Part shown: positions 17,201-24,855 of the stretch, in pieces
Numbering within the stretch: position 1 is the stretch's first letter
Layout: the number at the start of each line of letters is the position of its first letter
NCBI RefSeq assembly: GCF_021462265.1
Contig: NZ_JAJONF010000011.1
Location: 62,001-126,000 of the forward strand
Reading direction: 5' to 3'
From: Streptomyces shenzhenensis
Lineage (GTDB): Bacteria; Actinomycetota; Actinomycetes; Streptomycetales; Streptomycetaceae
Length of the DNA: 64,000 bases
Program-made: the position numbers and the translations under genes
The notes under the pieces: model-generated
Database searches by the model: none
What the model saw: only the letters and a program-made list of their open reading frames with translations
Told to the model about the DNA's origin: nothing

Positions 17201-19266
17201 CGCACCTCGTCCGTGACGGTGCCGTCGTTCTTCGGTGCGGGCATCGCCATCGGGCCCATGCCGGAGCCCATGCCGGTGCTGTCGACCGGCAGGAACAGAT
17301 CGCCGTCGGCGCCCTTCGGGAGCAGGTTGCGGAACACGATCCGCACCGGCCGGTCCTTGGTCGCGGCGATGAGTGGGCCCATCCACTGCGGTGAGGTCAC
17401 GCCCGTGTACGGCAGCGGTTGCCTGGTGCCGTCCATCAGCTCGTTGTAGAGCGGGACCTTCCGTCCGGGCACGGCGTCCGTCGACAGCTGGACGTAGCCC
17501 CGCACCAGGGTCGGCGGCAGGTCCGAGGAGAACCGGGTGAGGTACTGCACGAGACCGATGACGTATTCGTCGGCCGGCTTGCCGCTGGTGGTGAGGGTCT
17601 CCGGCACCGCCAAGGGGATGAACTTCTCCGACGGCTTCGTCGACGGCGCCTGCAGCTGTGCCACGTCGGGGCAGCCCGTGCCGTCCGCCTTGGGGTCGCA
17701 GGTGACCGGCAGCTCGTCCTGGAACTTCTTCATCCCGGCCGAGAGGTAGCCGGCCCCCGGGTCGGTGACCTTGACCGCACTGATCGCGCCGGTGTCCGTC
17801 ACGGCCTTCGCCGCCGCCCCGGTGCCTCCCTTGCCTGTCGGGTCGCTGATGGTGACATCGGGCGTTCCGGTGTAGCCGGAGCCGATCCTGTCCACCGTGA
17901 GGCCCACGAGTTTCAGGCTGCTGGAGGCCTTCGACTCCGTCGCGCCGGGGATCGGGTCGGCCAGCGTCCCGTTGTGGATCGCGACGCCGGGCGCGCTGCC
18001 GTAGCCGCTGCCCGGATCGTCGACGATCACCTTCGTGACACTGCCGTCGGCCGTGAGGTCGGCCGGGTCGACGTGTCCCTTGGCCACGGTGCCGTTCGGG
18101 TCGTCGGGGAGGTCGAAGTCCACCGTGGGCATGGTGTAGCCCGACCCGCCGTCAGCGATCGTCACGGCGTCCACCCCGCCGGAGGCCGTGGCGGCGGCAC
18201 CGCTGCCGCCACCGCCGGTGATGTCGACCGCGAAGCCGCCGTAGCCGCTGCCGTTCGCGCCGACCTTGAGGTCGACCACGGCCCCGGTCGATTTGACGGT
18301 GGCCTCCGCGGTCGCCGCCGTGGTGCCACCGTCGACGGTGACCGACGTCGCGCCGGCGACGTAGCCGTGCCCCGGGGCGGTCACGTCGATGCCGGCGATG
18401 CCGCCGGTCTGCGGGTCCACCGTGGCCGTCGCCTCGGCGCCGGTCCCGGCGGGGGTCACCTGTGCCCCGAAGGAGTACTGCCGGTCCTGGGTCGGGTAGA
18501 GCGGGTAGTCGGTCGAGCCCAACGCGACCGTGCCGCCCTGCTTCGGGGCCACGTTGGCCGGCGGAGAGGTGGAGCTGTCGACGCCGGCCGGGTACATGAA
18601 GGTGTCGGTGTGGGAGGCGAGACCGGTGTCGAGCGGGATGCCCTGACCGTAGAAACCGATGACGTCGCCGGCCCGCACGGCGACATCGGGGACGTTGTAC
18701 GTCGCGACCTCTCCGGCCGTGGCGGTCGGCTTGGGCACCGTCTGCAGCCCGCTGTCGGCCACGACGGTGTACGTGTCCGGTGCGCCCGCCGGCCGCAGGA
18801 CGTAGGCGTGGAAGAGGCCTCCCTCGGATGCCGAGGGGCTCCCTCCCGGCTTGACCTGGTTCCAGGTCTGGAAGCTCTTGAGAGTTCCGTCGGGAAGCGG
18901 AGATCCGGTCAGCACGACGAACACCGGCCCGAGTTCGCCCGGCGGCGTCGCATAGTCGGTCGCGTATAACCGCTCGGCCAAGGCGTTTCCCACCGGCATC
19001 GCGGTGGGCGTGATGGTCACACGGGCCTTCGACAGGGTCAGCGGGCTGTTGGCCCAGTTCGGCCACGGGCCGAAGTAGTGCGGGACCTTCGTCTCGTCCG
19101 TCGGGCTGCTCGGCCCGGTTGCGGCGGCCGCCTGCGCCTGCTGGACCGGCGACGGCGGCAGACCCGAGACGACCGCCAACCCCGCCATCACCGCCCCGGC
19201 GCCGATCAACGCGACGGCGCGGCGTCCCAGTTTCCCCAACGGTCTCATCGCCTGTCGGGTGAACAT
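14275..19266 (-). CDS. giant secreted multicopper oxidase with GSGY repeats and two Fn3 domains
   Basis: Exported oxidase of 1663 residues, about three times a usual laccase. A signal peptide (RR before the hydrophobic core, so Tat export is possible) ends near AQAAA. A region of about 200-520 holds some five Gly-rich repeats with a GSGY core (for example GSGYTGTPDVTI). The cupredoxin part carries the copper ligands: HLHGG (His709, His711), FYHDH (His781, His783), HPIHFH (His1331, His1334, His1336) and HCHILSHEEMDMM (His1435, Cys1436, His1437, His1441, axial Met1446). Two fibronectin-III domains end the protein. The ATG at 19264-19266 has GGGAGGGAGAAGG upstream. Likely an extracellular metal or phenol oxidase; the substrate is not predictable. 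A two-component system is divergent. Confidence 0.9.
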   Translation of the reverse strand: MFTRQAMRPLGKLGRRAVALIGAGAVMAGLAVVSGLPPSPVQQAQAAAATGPSSPTDETKVPHYFGPWPNWANSPLTLSKARVTITPTAMPVGNALAERLYATDYATPPGELGPVFVVLTGSPLPDGTLKSFQTWNQVKPGGSPSASEGGLFHAYVLRPAGAPDTYTVVADSGLQTVPKPTATAGEVATYNVPDVAVRAGDVIGFYGQGIPLDTGLASHTDTFMYPAGVDSSTSPPANVAPKQGGTVALGSTDYPLYPTQDRQYSFGAQVTPAGTGAEATATVDPQTGGIAGIDVTAPGHGYVAGATSVTVDGGTTAATAEATVKSTGAVVDLKVGANGSGYGGFAVDITGGGGSGAAATASGGVDAVTIADGGSGYTMPTVDFDLPDDPNGTVAKGHVDPADLTADGSVTKVIVDDPGSGYGSAPGVAIHNGTLADPIPGATESKASSSLKLVGLTVDRIGSGYTGTPDVTISDPTGKGGTGAAAKAVTDTGAISAVKVTDPGAGYLSAGMKKFQDELPVTCDPKADGTGCPDVAQLQAPSTKPSEKFIPLAVPETLTTSGKPADEYVIGLVQYLTRFSSDLPPTLVRGYVQLSTDAVPGRKVPLYNELMDGTRQPLPYTGVTSPQWMGPLIAATKDRPVRIVFRNLLPKGADGDLFLPVDSTGMGSGMGPMAMPAPKNDGTVTDEVRNPGCTNDKAGCFPDNRATLHLHGGITPWISDGTPHQWITPAGETTDWPQGVSVQNVPDMVDGTGATLCAAKDDGCSTFYYTNQQSARLMFYHDHSYGITRLNVYAGEAAGYTITDDTEKSLIRGGTIPDAGDTVPLLVQDRTFVPDDAQLKDRKDADGKTTSYGQDPTWNTKRWGTKGSFWYHHVYMPAQNPGDPSGMSAYGRWMYGPWFWPPSGTAKYGPIANPYYDPKCKLDVPSTWQYQTDPFCEPEQIPGTPNISMGMEQFNDTPIVNGVAYPKVTLQPKTYRMRLLNAANDRFFNFQWYTADPKQGDGTTEVALKPGELAAAQTDPTVSPTPVDANNDLAGPDWIQIANEGGFLPAPAVIDGQQPTTWITDPTRFDVGNVDKHSLALAPAERADVLVDFSKFAGKTLILYNDAPAAYPARIPSYDYYTGAPDLSPAGAPKILPGYGPNTRTVMQVTIADTAPAPAFDLAKLRAAFRHHADGSGVFESGQNPAIVGQAAYNSAYGTTFAASSNCNVANTSVNTCDGLVRVNDTSAFGFNTLKAPNTKMSMPLQPKAIHDEMNATAFDDFGRMQANLGVEAQPPTPGAQNVTLYPYINPQTELIDGTDLPKGDVKVTPISTNADGTQIWRFTHNGVDTHPIHFHLYDVQVLNRVTWDNIVIRPDANELGWKDTVRMSPLEDTIVALRPVVPTVPFEVPNSIRPLDPAMPLGDTSMFNNIDPQGNPTAAITNKLVNFGWEYVIHCHILSHEEMDMMRPASLALPPLKASGLSSDVVGTGTSARIRLTWQDNSVNETSFVVQRSSDGTTWADVGTVASPLDQPNIHEARSFVDPTASTATPYLYRVVALNTVGYGSEFPSMTVKSVSDPLGLNGPLPPTGLSAALRSGKRVGLTWRDNSTNESGFVIERSTDNGVTFKQVGKVPARAKTGKVTFVDGTVGPGSAYQYRVSATNVAGRRTTRPLTVQVSVRSPR

Positions 19267-19704
19267 GCCTTCTCCCTCCCCTTGGTGACCCGCCGCCTGC
19301 GAGCTTGGGTCTGACCTGCCTGGCCCACGGAGAGGCGACGAGAACGTGGGCACCAGCCCTTGCCACCGATCGGTGGCGCGGCCCGCGGGGCCGCGCGACG
19401 AGTCTCCGGCCGACCGCCGACGACATGGGCAAAGATGACGAGCCTCTCATCAAGCTGTCATGACGAGGCGTCGCGCGGCCGGACTGCGCGGGGCACCGGC
19501 GCGGCCGCATCGTTGCCCGGCGCACTGCTCACGGAACATCGTCTCGGCGGCCTTCGGCGGGCGCCGGATCGAGTCGATCCAGACATCTTTCCGAGATCTC
19601 CTATGGAAGTTCAGGTGTGGGATTTATAAAGATCCCGTGAAAGGCGCAGATGACAGCCCAGAGGGGGCGCTGTCGGGTGCGCGGTCGGGGAGGTAGTAGC
19701 CACC
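19267..19704. promoter_or_regulatory. divergent control region between the oxidase and its neighbouring two-component system
   Basis: No gene seen. Contains GTCATGAC (19457-19464), a perfect 15-bp palindrome GGATCGA-G-TCGATCC (19566-19580), and an AT-rich GGGATTTATAAAGATCCC (GGGAT/ATCCC arms) near 19619-19636 with a TATAAA box. These face the response regulator gene and are plausible operator and -10 elements. The stretch is unusually AT-rich for this chromosome. Confidence 0.5.
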
Positions 19705-20370
19705 ATGGCTCGGCTGTTGGTCGTCGAGGACGAGGCGCGGCTCCGCGCCTACCTCACACGCACACTCGAAGCGGACAGTCACGTCGTCGACAGCACAGGG
19801 TCCGGCCCGGAGGCCGTACGCCACCTGCGAGACGACGAGTTCGACCTGATCGTGCTCGACCTCATGCTGCCGGGGTTCGACGGCTTCGAGGTGATGCAGC
19901 GCGCCTTCGACCGGCGACCCGAGCAGCGGGTCCTCGTCCTGTCCGCCGTGATGGACGTCGCCACCCGGGTCCGCTGCCTGCAGATCGGGGCCGTCGACGT
20001 CCTCGGCAAGCCCTTCGCGACCGCGGAGCTGGTGGAGCGTGTCCGCACCCGGCTCCGTGCGCCCGCCACCAGCATTTCCCAGCGGTGGCTCCGCGTCGGG
20101 GAGGTCACCCTCGATCTCGAGCGGCAGGCGCTCAGGCTCAATGGCGAGAACGTGCCCCTGTCGCACCGCGAGTTCATGTTGCTCGGCCACCTCATGCGGC
20201 GAGCGGGGGAGGTGTGCAGCCGACGTGAGCTCCTCGCGAGCGTCTGGGGCTATGCCGACGGTCCCGGGAGCAACGTGGTCGACGCGACGGTCCGCAGGAT
20301 CCGGGGCAAGGTGCCCCGGTCGGTCATCGAGACGGTGCGCAATGTCGGGTACGCGTTCAGTGCCGGCTGA
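19705..20370 (+). CDS. OmpR/PhoB-type response regulator
   Basis: Two-domain response regulator of 221 residues. The receiver domain has the acidic pocket VVEDE, the phospho-acceptor Asp52 in VLDLMLPG and Lys102 in GKPF. The C-terminal winged helix (about 125-220) ends VRNVGYAFSAG. It is followed without a gap by a histidine kinase whose start overlaps its stop codon, so the two form a pair. Divergent orientation to the multicopper oxidase suggests, but does not prove, that the oxidase is a target. Confidence 0.93.
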   Translation: MARLLVVEDEARLRAYLTRTLEADSHVVDSTGSGPEAVRHLRDDEFDLIVLDLMLPGFDGFEVMQRAFDRRPEQRVLVLSAVMDVATRVRCLQIGAVDVLGKPFATAELVERVRTRLRAPATSISQRWLRVGEVTLDLERQALRLNGENVPLSHREFMLLGHLMRRAGEVCSRRELLASVWGYADGPGSNVVDATVRRIRGKVPRSVIETVRNVGYAFSAG

Positions 20371-21451
20371 GCACCCGCGTCTGGTCTTCGCCGGCTGGGT
20401 GCTGTTCGTCGCGTGCAGCCAGCTGCTGCTGCTCGTCGTGCCCGGCCTCGAGACCGTGGCATTCCACCTGGTGTGGATCAGCATGTCCATCGTCTACGGC
20501 GTCCAGAACTGGTCGGCCCGCCGCATGGCCGTGGTGCTGACCGCGGTCATCCTGGTCACGGGTACCGTGCTGGGCGGGTTCGTGGCGCAGGGCCACGCCG
20601 CGTGGGACGAACTCGCCGAGGTGCCGCTGATGGCGCTGGTGTTCCTCGCCATGGTCTGGCACGTACGCCGACGGGCCGCTGCCCTCGCGGAGACACAGAG
20701 CCTTGTCGAGCGCGAGCGTCGCGCGCAGGAGGTCAAGGAGTTGTTCGTCCGCAACTGCTCGCACGAGATGCGTACGCCGATCACGGTGGCCCGCTGCTAC
20801 GCGGAGATGGTCCGGAACGAGCTGCCGACTCCGGAGAGCAAGGAGGACCTCGATGTCGTGGTCGACGAGTTGGACAAGCTCGGCGGCCTCGCCGGGCGGC
20901 TCCTCGTCCTGGCCGACGCCTACGAGTCCGCCGAATTCGAGCGGTCCCCCGTCGACCTCGGCTCTCTCCTGCAGCGGACCGCCCAGCGGTGGCGGCCGGC
21001 CTCGGACCGTGACTGGATCCTGGACGCGCCCTCCGTCCTCATGGAAGGCGACGAGGCCCGGCTCGAGGCCGCCCTCGACGCCTTGGTGGAGAACGCCGTG
21101 AAATTCACCGTGGAGGGCGACGCCATAGTGCTGCGCTGTCGCGCGACCCACAGCGGCGCCGTGGTCGAGGTGGAGGACACGGGCATCGGCTTCGCCCGGT
21201 CGCGGGCCGACGACGGGAGCGGCCCACCGCAGTCGTCGGGGCGCCCCGGCACCGGGCTCGGCCTGGCGATCGTGCGCGCCGTCGTCGAGGGTCATGGCGG
21301 TGGCCTCACCGTGGTGTCCGAGCGGCCAGGCGGCTCGTTGCTCCGGATGGTGCTGCCGCTGCACCCGCCGACGGCCGGACCGAGGCCGGCACCGGCCGGT
21401 CCGTCGGGGCAGCGGCACCTGCGAGCGACACGACTCGAGGAGCCCGACTGA
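20360..21451 (+). CDS. membrane histidine kinase, partner of the preceding regulator
   Basis: Sensor kinase of 363 residues from the GTG at 20360; an ATG at 20342 is an alternative, and both overlap the regulator stop, so translation is probably coupled. About four hydrophobic segments lie in the first 105 residues with very short loops, so there is no large extracytoplasmic sensor domain and the signal is likely perceived in the membrane. The phospho-acceptor is His135 in NCSHEMRTPI. The ATPase domain shows the N box (ALDALVENAVKF), DTGIGF and GTGLGLAIVRAVVEGHGG. HAMP is not seen. Confidence 0.92.
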   Translation: MPAEHPRLVFAGWVLFVACSQLLLLVVPGLETVAFHLVWISMSIVYGVQNWSARRMAVVLTAVILVTGTVLGGFVAQGHAAWDELAEVPLMALVFLAMVWHVRRRAAALAETQSLVERERRAQEVKELFVRNCSHEMRTPITVARCYAEMVRNELPTPESKEDLDVVVDELDKLGGLAGRLLVLADAYESAEFERSPVDLGSLLQRTAQRWRPASDRDWILDAPSVLMEGDEARLEAALDALVENAVKFTVEGDAIVLRCRATHSGAVVEVEDTGIGFARSRADDGSGPPQSSGRPGTGLGLAIVRAVVEGHGGGLTVVSERPGGSLLRMVLPLHPPTAGPRPAPAGPSGQRHLRATRLEEPD

Positions 21452-21538
21452 CCTGCTCGCGCTCCCTCCGCAACACCGAGCCCGCATGGTTCAGCAGGCA
21501 GCCGCCCGACCGGACCAGCCGCGTCCGGCGGGGAAGAC

Positions 21539-21928
21539 GTGGGGGCCGCCCCCGGCACGGAGCAGGGATCGCCCGCGCCGCACCGCTCGTCTCGGGGCGC
21601 GAGGTCGGCCGGCAGGTCCTCGAGCACCGTCTCGCCCCCGGTGCGCACGCCGAGTTCGTGGGCGGGGCCGAAGCGTCTGCTGGCAGCCGGAGCCTTGCCC
21701 GGCACCGAGAGCGGACGTGGCGCGAAAGGCACGCGCCTGTGCGCGGCCGCATGCTGGGGCCATACCGAGACGGTGCGTGCACTCCTCGCCCACGGCGCCG
21801 ACCCCGATCTCCGCGAAGACCACGGCACGGGCCGGTCCCCGCTCGAATGGGCGATGACCGGGCCCTACCCCGAAACGATCGCCATGCTTCTCGCCGCGGG
21901 CGCCCGACGACACGACCAAGCCACCTGA
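21539..21928 (+). pseudogene. ankyrin-repeat protein, N-terminally degraded
   Basis: The second half of the frame is convincing ankyrin sequence: LCAAACWGHTETVRALLAHGADPD, a following SPLEWAMTGPYPETIAMLLAAGAR. The first 60 codons are Arg/Ser-rich and do not resemble the family, so the beginning is either lost or shifted. No good ribosome binding site precedes the available starts. It may be a relic of a small ankyrin protein; a short functional protein starting within the frame cannot be excluded. Confidence 0.5.
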
Positions 21929-22027
21929 CCCGTATCGAGGCACCAAGTCCCGCGAGCCGCTTTCGATAAAGGCCCTAGACTTCCTGGCCCGCGAAAACGG
22001 CCGCAGAGGCGCCGCCCGTCCAGGCCT

Positions 22028-23521
22028 TCATGAGCCCTGTACGGCCCTGAGACCGGGCAGTCGCAGCTCGAACAGGGCGCCGCCGAGTGCGGACGTGCAC
22101 ACCGTCAGCGTTCCGCCGTGCCGCTCGGCGACATCACGGGCGATGGCGAGTCCGAGCCCCGCGCCGCCGTCATCCCGGCTGCGTGCGTCGTCGAGGCGGA
22201 CAAAGCGTTCGAAGATCCGCTCACGTTGGTTGTCCGGCACGCCGTCGCCGTCGTCCGCGACCCGCAACACGGCCGTCGTCGCCTCCCTCGCGAGGGTGAC
22301 GTCGATCCGCGTGCGGGCATGGCGCTGGGCGTTGTCGACCAGGTTGGCCAGGACCCGCGCCAACTGCCCGCCCGATCCCACCACGTCGACGCCTTCCGCC
22401 ACGGTGGCGTGGACCGCGATGGTGTCCCGCGCCGCCCGCTGCCGGAGTTCCTCGCGCACCAGCGAGTCCAGCTTCACCCGCCTGTCCGTGCTCGGCCCAC
22501 CCGCGTCCAGCCGGGCCAGCAGCAGCAGATCGGTGGCGAGCCGCTGGAGCCGTACGGTGTCCGCCACCGCGCCGTCGAGGTCCAGCAGGCCGGGGTGGGC
22601 CGAGCCGACTTCCAGCTGGGTGCGCAGGGATGCGATCGGACTGCGCAGTTCGTGCGAGGCGTCGGCGACGAACTGCCGCTGACGTCCGACCGAGGCCTCC
22701 AGCGCGGCCAGGGTCTCGTTCGTCGTCCATGCGAGCCGGGCCACCTCGTCGCCCGAGCGGGACTCGGGCACCCGGCGGCTCAGGTCCTCGGAGGCGGTGA
22801 TCGCCGCCATCTCGGCACGGATCGACTCGACCGGACGCAAGGCCCGACGGGTGACCAGCCACGTCACGGCCCCGACCACGAGGAGGAGCACGGGAAGGCC
22901 GACCAGCATCACGGCCGTCGCGGTGGACACTGCCCGCTGCTCGGCGTCGCGCAGGGCGCCGGCGTGGATGGTGAGGGTGCCGTAGGCCTTCGTGTCCACC
23001 TGGGCCGTGGCGAAACGGTAGCCGGAGGTCCGCCCGAGGACGGTCGCGGTGCCCGTCGCGAAGGAGTGGCCGTCCCTGACCCGTCCGGGCGCGGCCGTCC
23101 CGTACTCGGCCTTGTCCTCCTGGGGCTCGTCTTCCTCCCGCCCCTCACCCTTGCCGTCACCGGGCGCGGGCGAGGGGGTCGTCTTCGGAAGGTCCGCCCT
23201 GACCGCGGTGACACCGGTACCGGTGATCCTCTGCAGCGCCTCGCTGGCCGCTCGCAGCCGACCGTCCGCGTCGACGACCTGGATCGGGTGCTCGCTGCCG
23301 TCCCCGAGCTCGAGCTGCTCGAGCCGATGGCCCAGCCCCAGGTTGACGGCGACCTCGCGCGCGGCGGACTGCGCCGAGGAATCCGCCTGCGACGTCAGGC
23401 TCGACCGCAGCGAGCCGAGCACCGCGGCGCCTGCCGCGATCAGCGCGACCGCGACGACCAGGGTCGCGCCGAGGGTGGCTCGGGCGCGTACCGAGCCGAC
23501 GAGACGGAAGAGCCCCGTCAT
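22028..23521 (-). CDS. membrane histidine kinase with HAMP domain
   Basis: Sensor kinase of 497 residues. Transmembrane segments lie at about 15-38 and 200-224 and enclose a 160-residue extracytoplasmic domain with a charged, Glu/Asp/Lys-rich loop (about 121-140). HAMP follows at about 225-278, then the dimerisation helix with His290 in FVADASHELRSPIA, and the ATPase domain with LANLVDNAQRH, DDGDGVPD and GAGLGLAIARDVAERHGG. Start ATG (23519-23521) overlaps the regulator stop as ATGA and follows GGAGGGG. It forms an operon with the response regulator upstream. Confidence 0.93.
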   Translation of the reverse strand: MTGLFRLVGSVRARATLGATLVVAVALIAAGAAVLGSLRSSLTSQADSSAQSAAREVAVNLGLGHRLEQLELGDGSEHPIQVVDADGRLRAASEALQRITGTGVTAVRADLPKTTPSPAPGDGKGEGREEDEPQEDKAEYGTAAPGRVRDGHSFATGTATVLGRTSGYRFATAQVDTKAYGTLTIHAGALRDAEQRAVSTATAVMLVGLPVLLLVVGAVTWLVTRRALRPVESIRAEMAAITASEDLSRRVPESRSGDEVARLAWTTNETLAALEASVGRQRQFVADASHELRSPIASLRTQLEVGSAHPGLLDLDGAVADTVRLQRLATDLLLLARLDAGGPSTDRRVKLDSLVREELRQRAARDTIAVHATVAEGVDVVGSGGQLARVLANLVDNAQRHARTRIDVTLAREATTAVLRVADDGDGVPDNQRERIFERFVRLDDARSRDDGGAGLGLAIARDVAERHGGTLTVCTSALGGALFELRLPGLRAVQGS

Positions 23522-24186
23522 CTCCCCTCCAACCGGTATCCGGCGCCCCGCACGGTGACGATACGGCCGGCACCCAGTTTCCGCCGCAGGTTGCTGATGT
23601 AGACCTCGACGATGTTCGGATCGCCTTCGAAGGCGAAATCCCACACGTGCTCCAGGATCTCTCCCTTGCCGACGATCTCACCCACTCGCAGCGCCAGCTG
23701 CTCCAGGACGCTGAACTCCTTGGCGGTCAGGGAGATCTCGTTGCCGTCGAGCTGTACCCGGCGGGCGGCGGTGTCCACTCTGAGCCCGCCCGCCACTATC
23801 ACCGGCGACCCGCCGGCCGCACCGCGCCGCCGGAGCAGCGCCCTGATTCTGGCCAGCAGCACGACGTAGGAGAACGGCTTGGTCAGATAGTCGTCTGCCC
23901 CCGTGTCCAGCCCCTCGGCTTCGTCGTACTCGCCGTCCTTGGCGGTCAGCATCAGAATCGGCACGTCGTTGCCGGCGGCCCGCAGGGCGTCGCAGACCCG
24001 GTAGCCGTTCATGCCGGGCAGCATGATGTCGAGGACCACGAGGTCGTAGGAGCCCTCGGAGGCCCGGTGCAGACCCGCGAGGCCGTTGTGCACCACGTCC
24101 ACGGCGAGGCCCTCCGCGGTCAGGCCCTTGGCGAGAGAGAGCGCGAGCCGCTTCTCGTCCTCCACTATCAACAGACGCATGCGCAC
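23518..24186 (-). CDS. OmpR-type response regulator
   Basis: Response regulator of 222 residues (an internal ATG two codons in would also serve). The receiver domain has Asp53 in VLDIMLPG and Lys103 in LTKPF. The winged-helix DNA-binding domain ends VRGAGYRLEGR. First gene of a regulator-kinase operon and divergent from a small Asp-rich secreted protein. The 110-bp gap between them carries three TTCAGGTG direct repeats at helical spacing, which is how OmpR/PhoB-type regulators bind, so both transcripts are likely under its control. Confidence 0.93.
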   Translation of the reverse strand: MRMRLLIVEDEKRLALSLAKGLTAEGLAVDVVHNGLAGLHRASEGSYDLVVLDIMLPGMNGYRVCDALRAAGNDVPILMLTAKDGEYDEAEGLDTGADDYLTKPFSYVVLLARIRALLRRRGAAGGSPVIVAGGLRVDTAARRVQLDGNEISLTAKEFSVLEQLALRVGEIVGKGEILEHVWDFAFEGDPNIVEVYISNLRRKLGAGRIVTVRGAGYRLEGR

Positions 24187-24203
24187 AGGGTGGCAGAACG
24201 AAG

Positions 24204-24243
24204 CTGAAGGACGCTTCAGGTGACTTCAGGTGGGGTTCAGGTG
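24204..24243. promoter_or_regulatory. response-regulator box: three TTCAGGTG direct repeats
   Basis: TTCAGGTG occurs at 24215-24222, 24225-24232 and 24236-24243, with starts 10 and 11 bp apart. CTGAAG (24204-24209) and CTTCAG (24214-24219) form an inverted repeat overlapping the first copy. Tandem repeats of this period are the standard layout for dimers of OmpR/PhoB regulators. Confidence 0.7.
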
Positions 24244-24295
24244 CCCGGCAGCACAGTGGAGCCCTCGCAACGAGCCCTATTACCGGAGGGAAACC

Positions 24296-24670
24296 ATGAA
24301 GCCGAACATCGTCGTCATCGCGATCGCCGCGGCAACCCTGGTCGGCGGAAGCACCGCCACCGCGATCGCACTGTCGGGCGGTGGCGACAAGGCCCCGCTC
24401 AAGCAGTCGAGCGTTCACGTCTCGGCCACCGACAGCGGCGGTCGGGACGACAGTCGCGCGCCTGGCGCCGGCCGTGACGACTCCGACGACCGCTCCAACG
24501 GCTCGGACGGTCGGGACGACAGTCGCGCGCCCGGCGCCGGCCGTGACGACTCCGACGACCGCTCCAACGGCTCGGACGGTCGGGACGACAGTCGCGCGCC
24601 CGGCGCCGATCGCCACGACTCCGACGACCGCCACCACCACGCCGACGACGACGCCGGCCGCGACGACTGA
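24296..24670 (+). CDS. secreted or membrane-anchored Asp/Arg-rich repeat protein
   Basis: Protein of 124 residues with an N-terminal hydrophobic signal or anchor (residues 4-27). A low-complexity region follows, built from a 23-residue unit (GRDDSRAPGAGRDDSDDRSN plus GSD) repeated almost three times, and then a His/Asp-rich end (DRHHHADDDAGRDD). The DNA repeat is 69 bp, with copies starting at 24440, 24509 and 24578. The start has GGAGGG five bases upstream. The N-terminus resembles those of PepSY-domain proteins often coded beside such two-component systems, but no PepSY domain follows. Acidic and His clusters could bind cations such as calcium or iron outside the cell; that is inference. 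Expression probably depends on the divergent regulator. Confidence 0.8.
   Translation: MKPNIVVIAIAAATLVGGSTATAIALSGGGDKAPLKQSSVHVSATDSGGRDDSRAPGAGRDDSDDRSNGSDGRDDSRAPGAGRDDSDDRSNGSDGRDDSRAPGADRHDSDDRHHHADDDAGRDD
24440..24633 (+). repeat. 69-bp tandem repeat inside the Asp-rich protein gene
   Basis: Units begin at 24440, 24509 and 24578; the third is partial (about 56 bp). The first two copies differ at very few positions, so they are recent or kept homogeneous by recombination. Copy number is likely to vary between strains. Confidence 0.85.
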
Positions 24671-24684
24671 GGAAAGCCGCGAAA

Positions 24685-24724
24685 ATGCTGGTCACAGCCA
24701 CTCGTAGAGGGCTGTGACCAGCAT
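24685..24724 (+). terminator. strong stem-loop terminator
   Basis: ATGCTGGTCACAGCC (24685-24699) and GGCTGTGACCAGCAT (24710-24724) are perfect 15-bp arms around a 10-nt loop, 14 bp after the stop of the Asp-rich protein gene. Confidence 0.85.
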
Positions 24725-24740
24725 GGTGACCTTGTGGCCG

Positions 24741-24815
24741 ACGGCTGAACCCGCCGAGGTTCTCACCCTCGGCGAGTCCACCGTGAAGACCCACGTCGCC
24801 GCAAGGACCTCAGCG
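24741..24815 (+). pseudogene. LuxR-type HTH fragment
   Basis: A short in-frame stretch reads LTLGESTVKTHVA, the recognition-helix signature of NarL/LuxR regulators, preceded by AEPAEV where AEIA would be expected. Nothing of the receiver or output domain surrounds it. A relic of a lost NarL-type regulator gene of about 25 codons. Confidence 0.55.
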
Positions 24816-24855
24816 ATCCTCATGCTCGCCAGCCATGTGGGGGGTTCGGTGGCAC

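Noticed and set aside
14719..17394. Long plus-strand frame opposite the multicopper oxidase
   Set aside because: Shadow frame; Arg/Val/Gly-rich composition without family motifs, and copper motifs are on the other strand.
24440..24633. CRISPR-like tandem repeats
   Set aside because: The repeat units are contiguous without spacers and are in frame within a protein gene.
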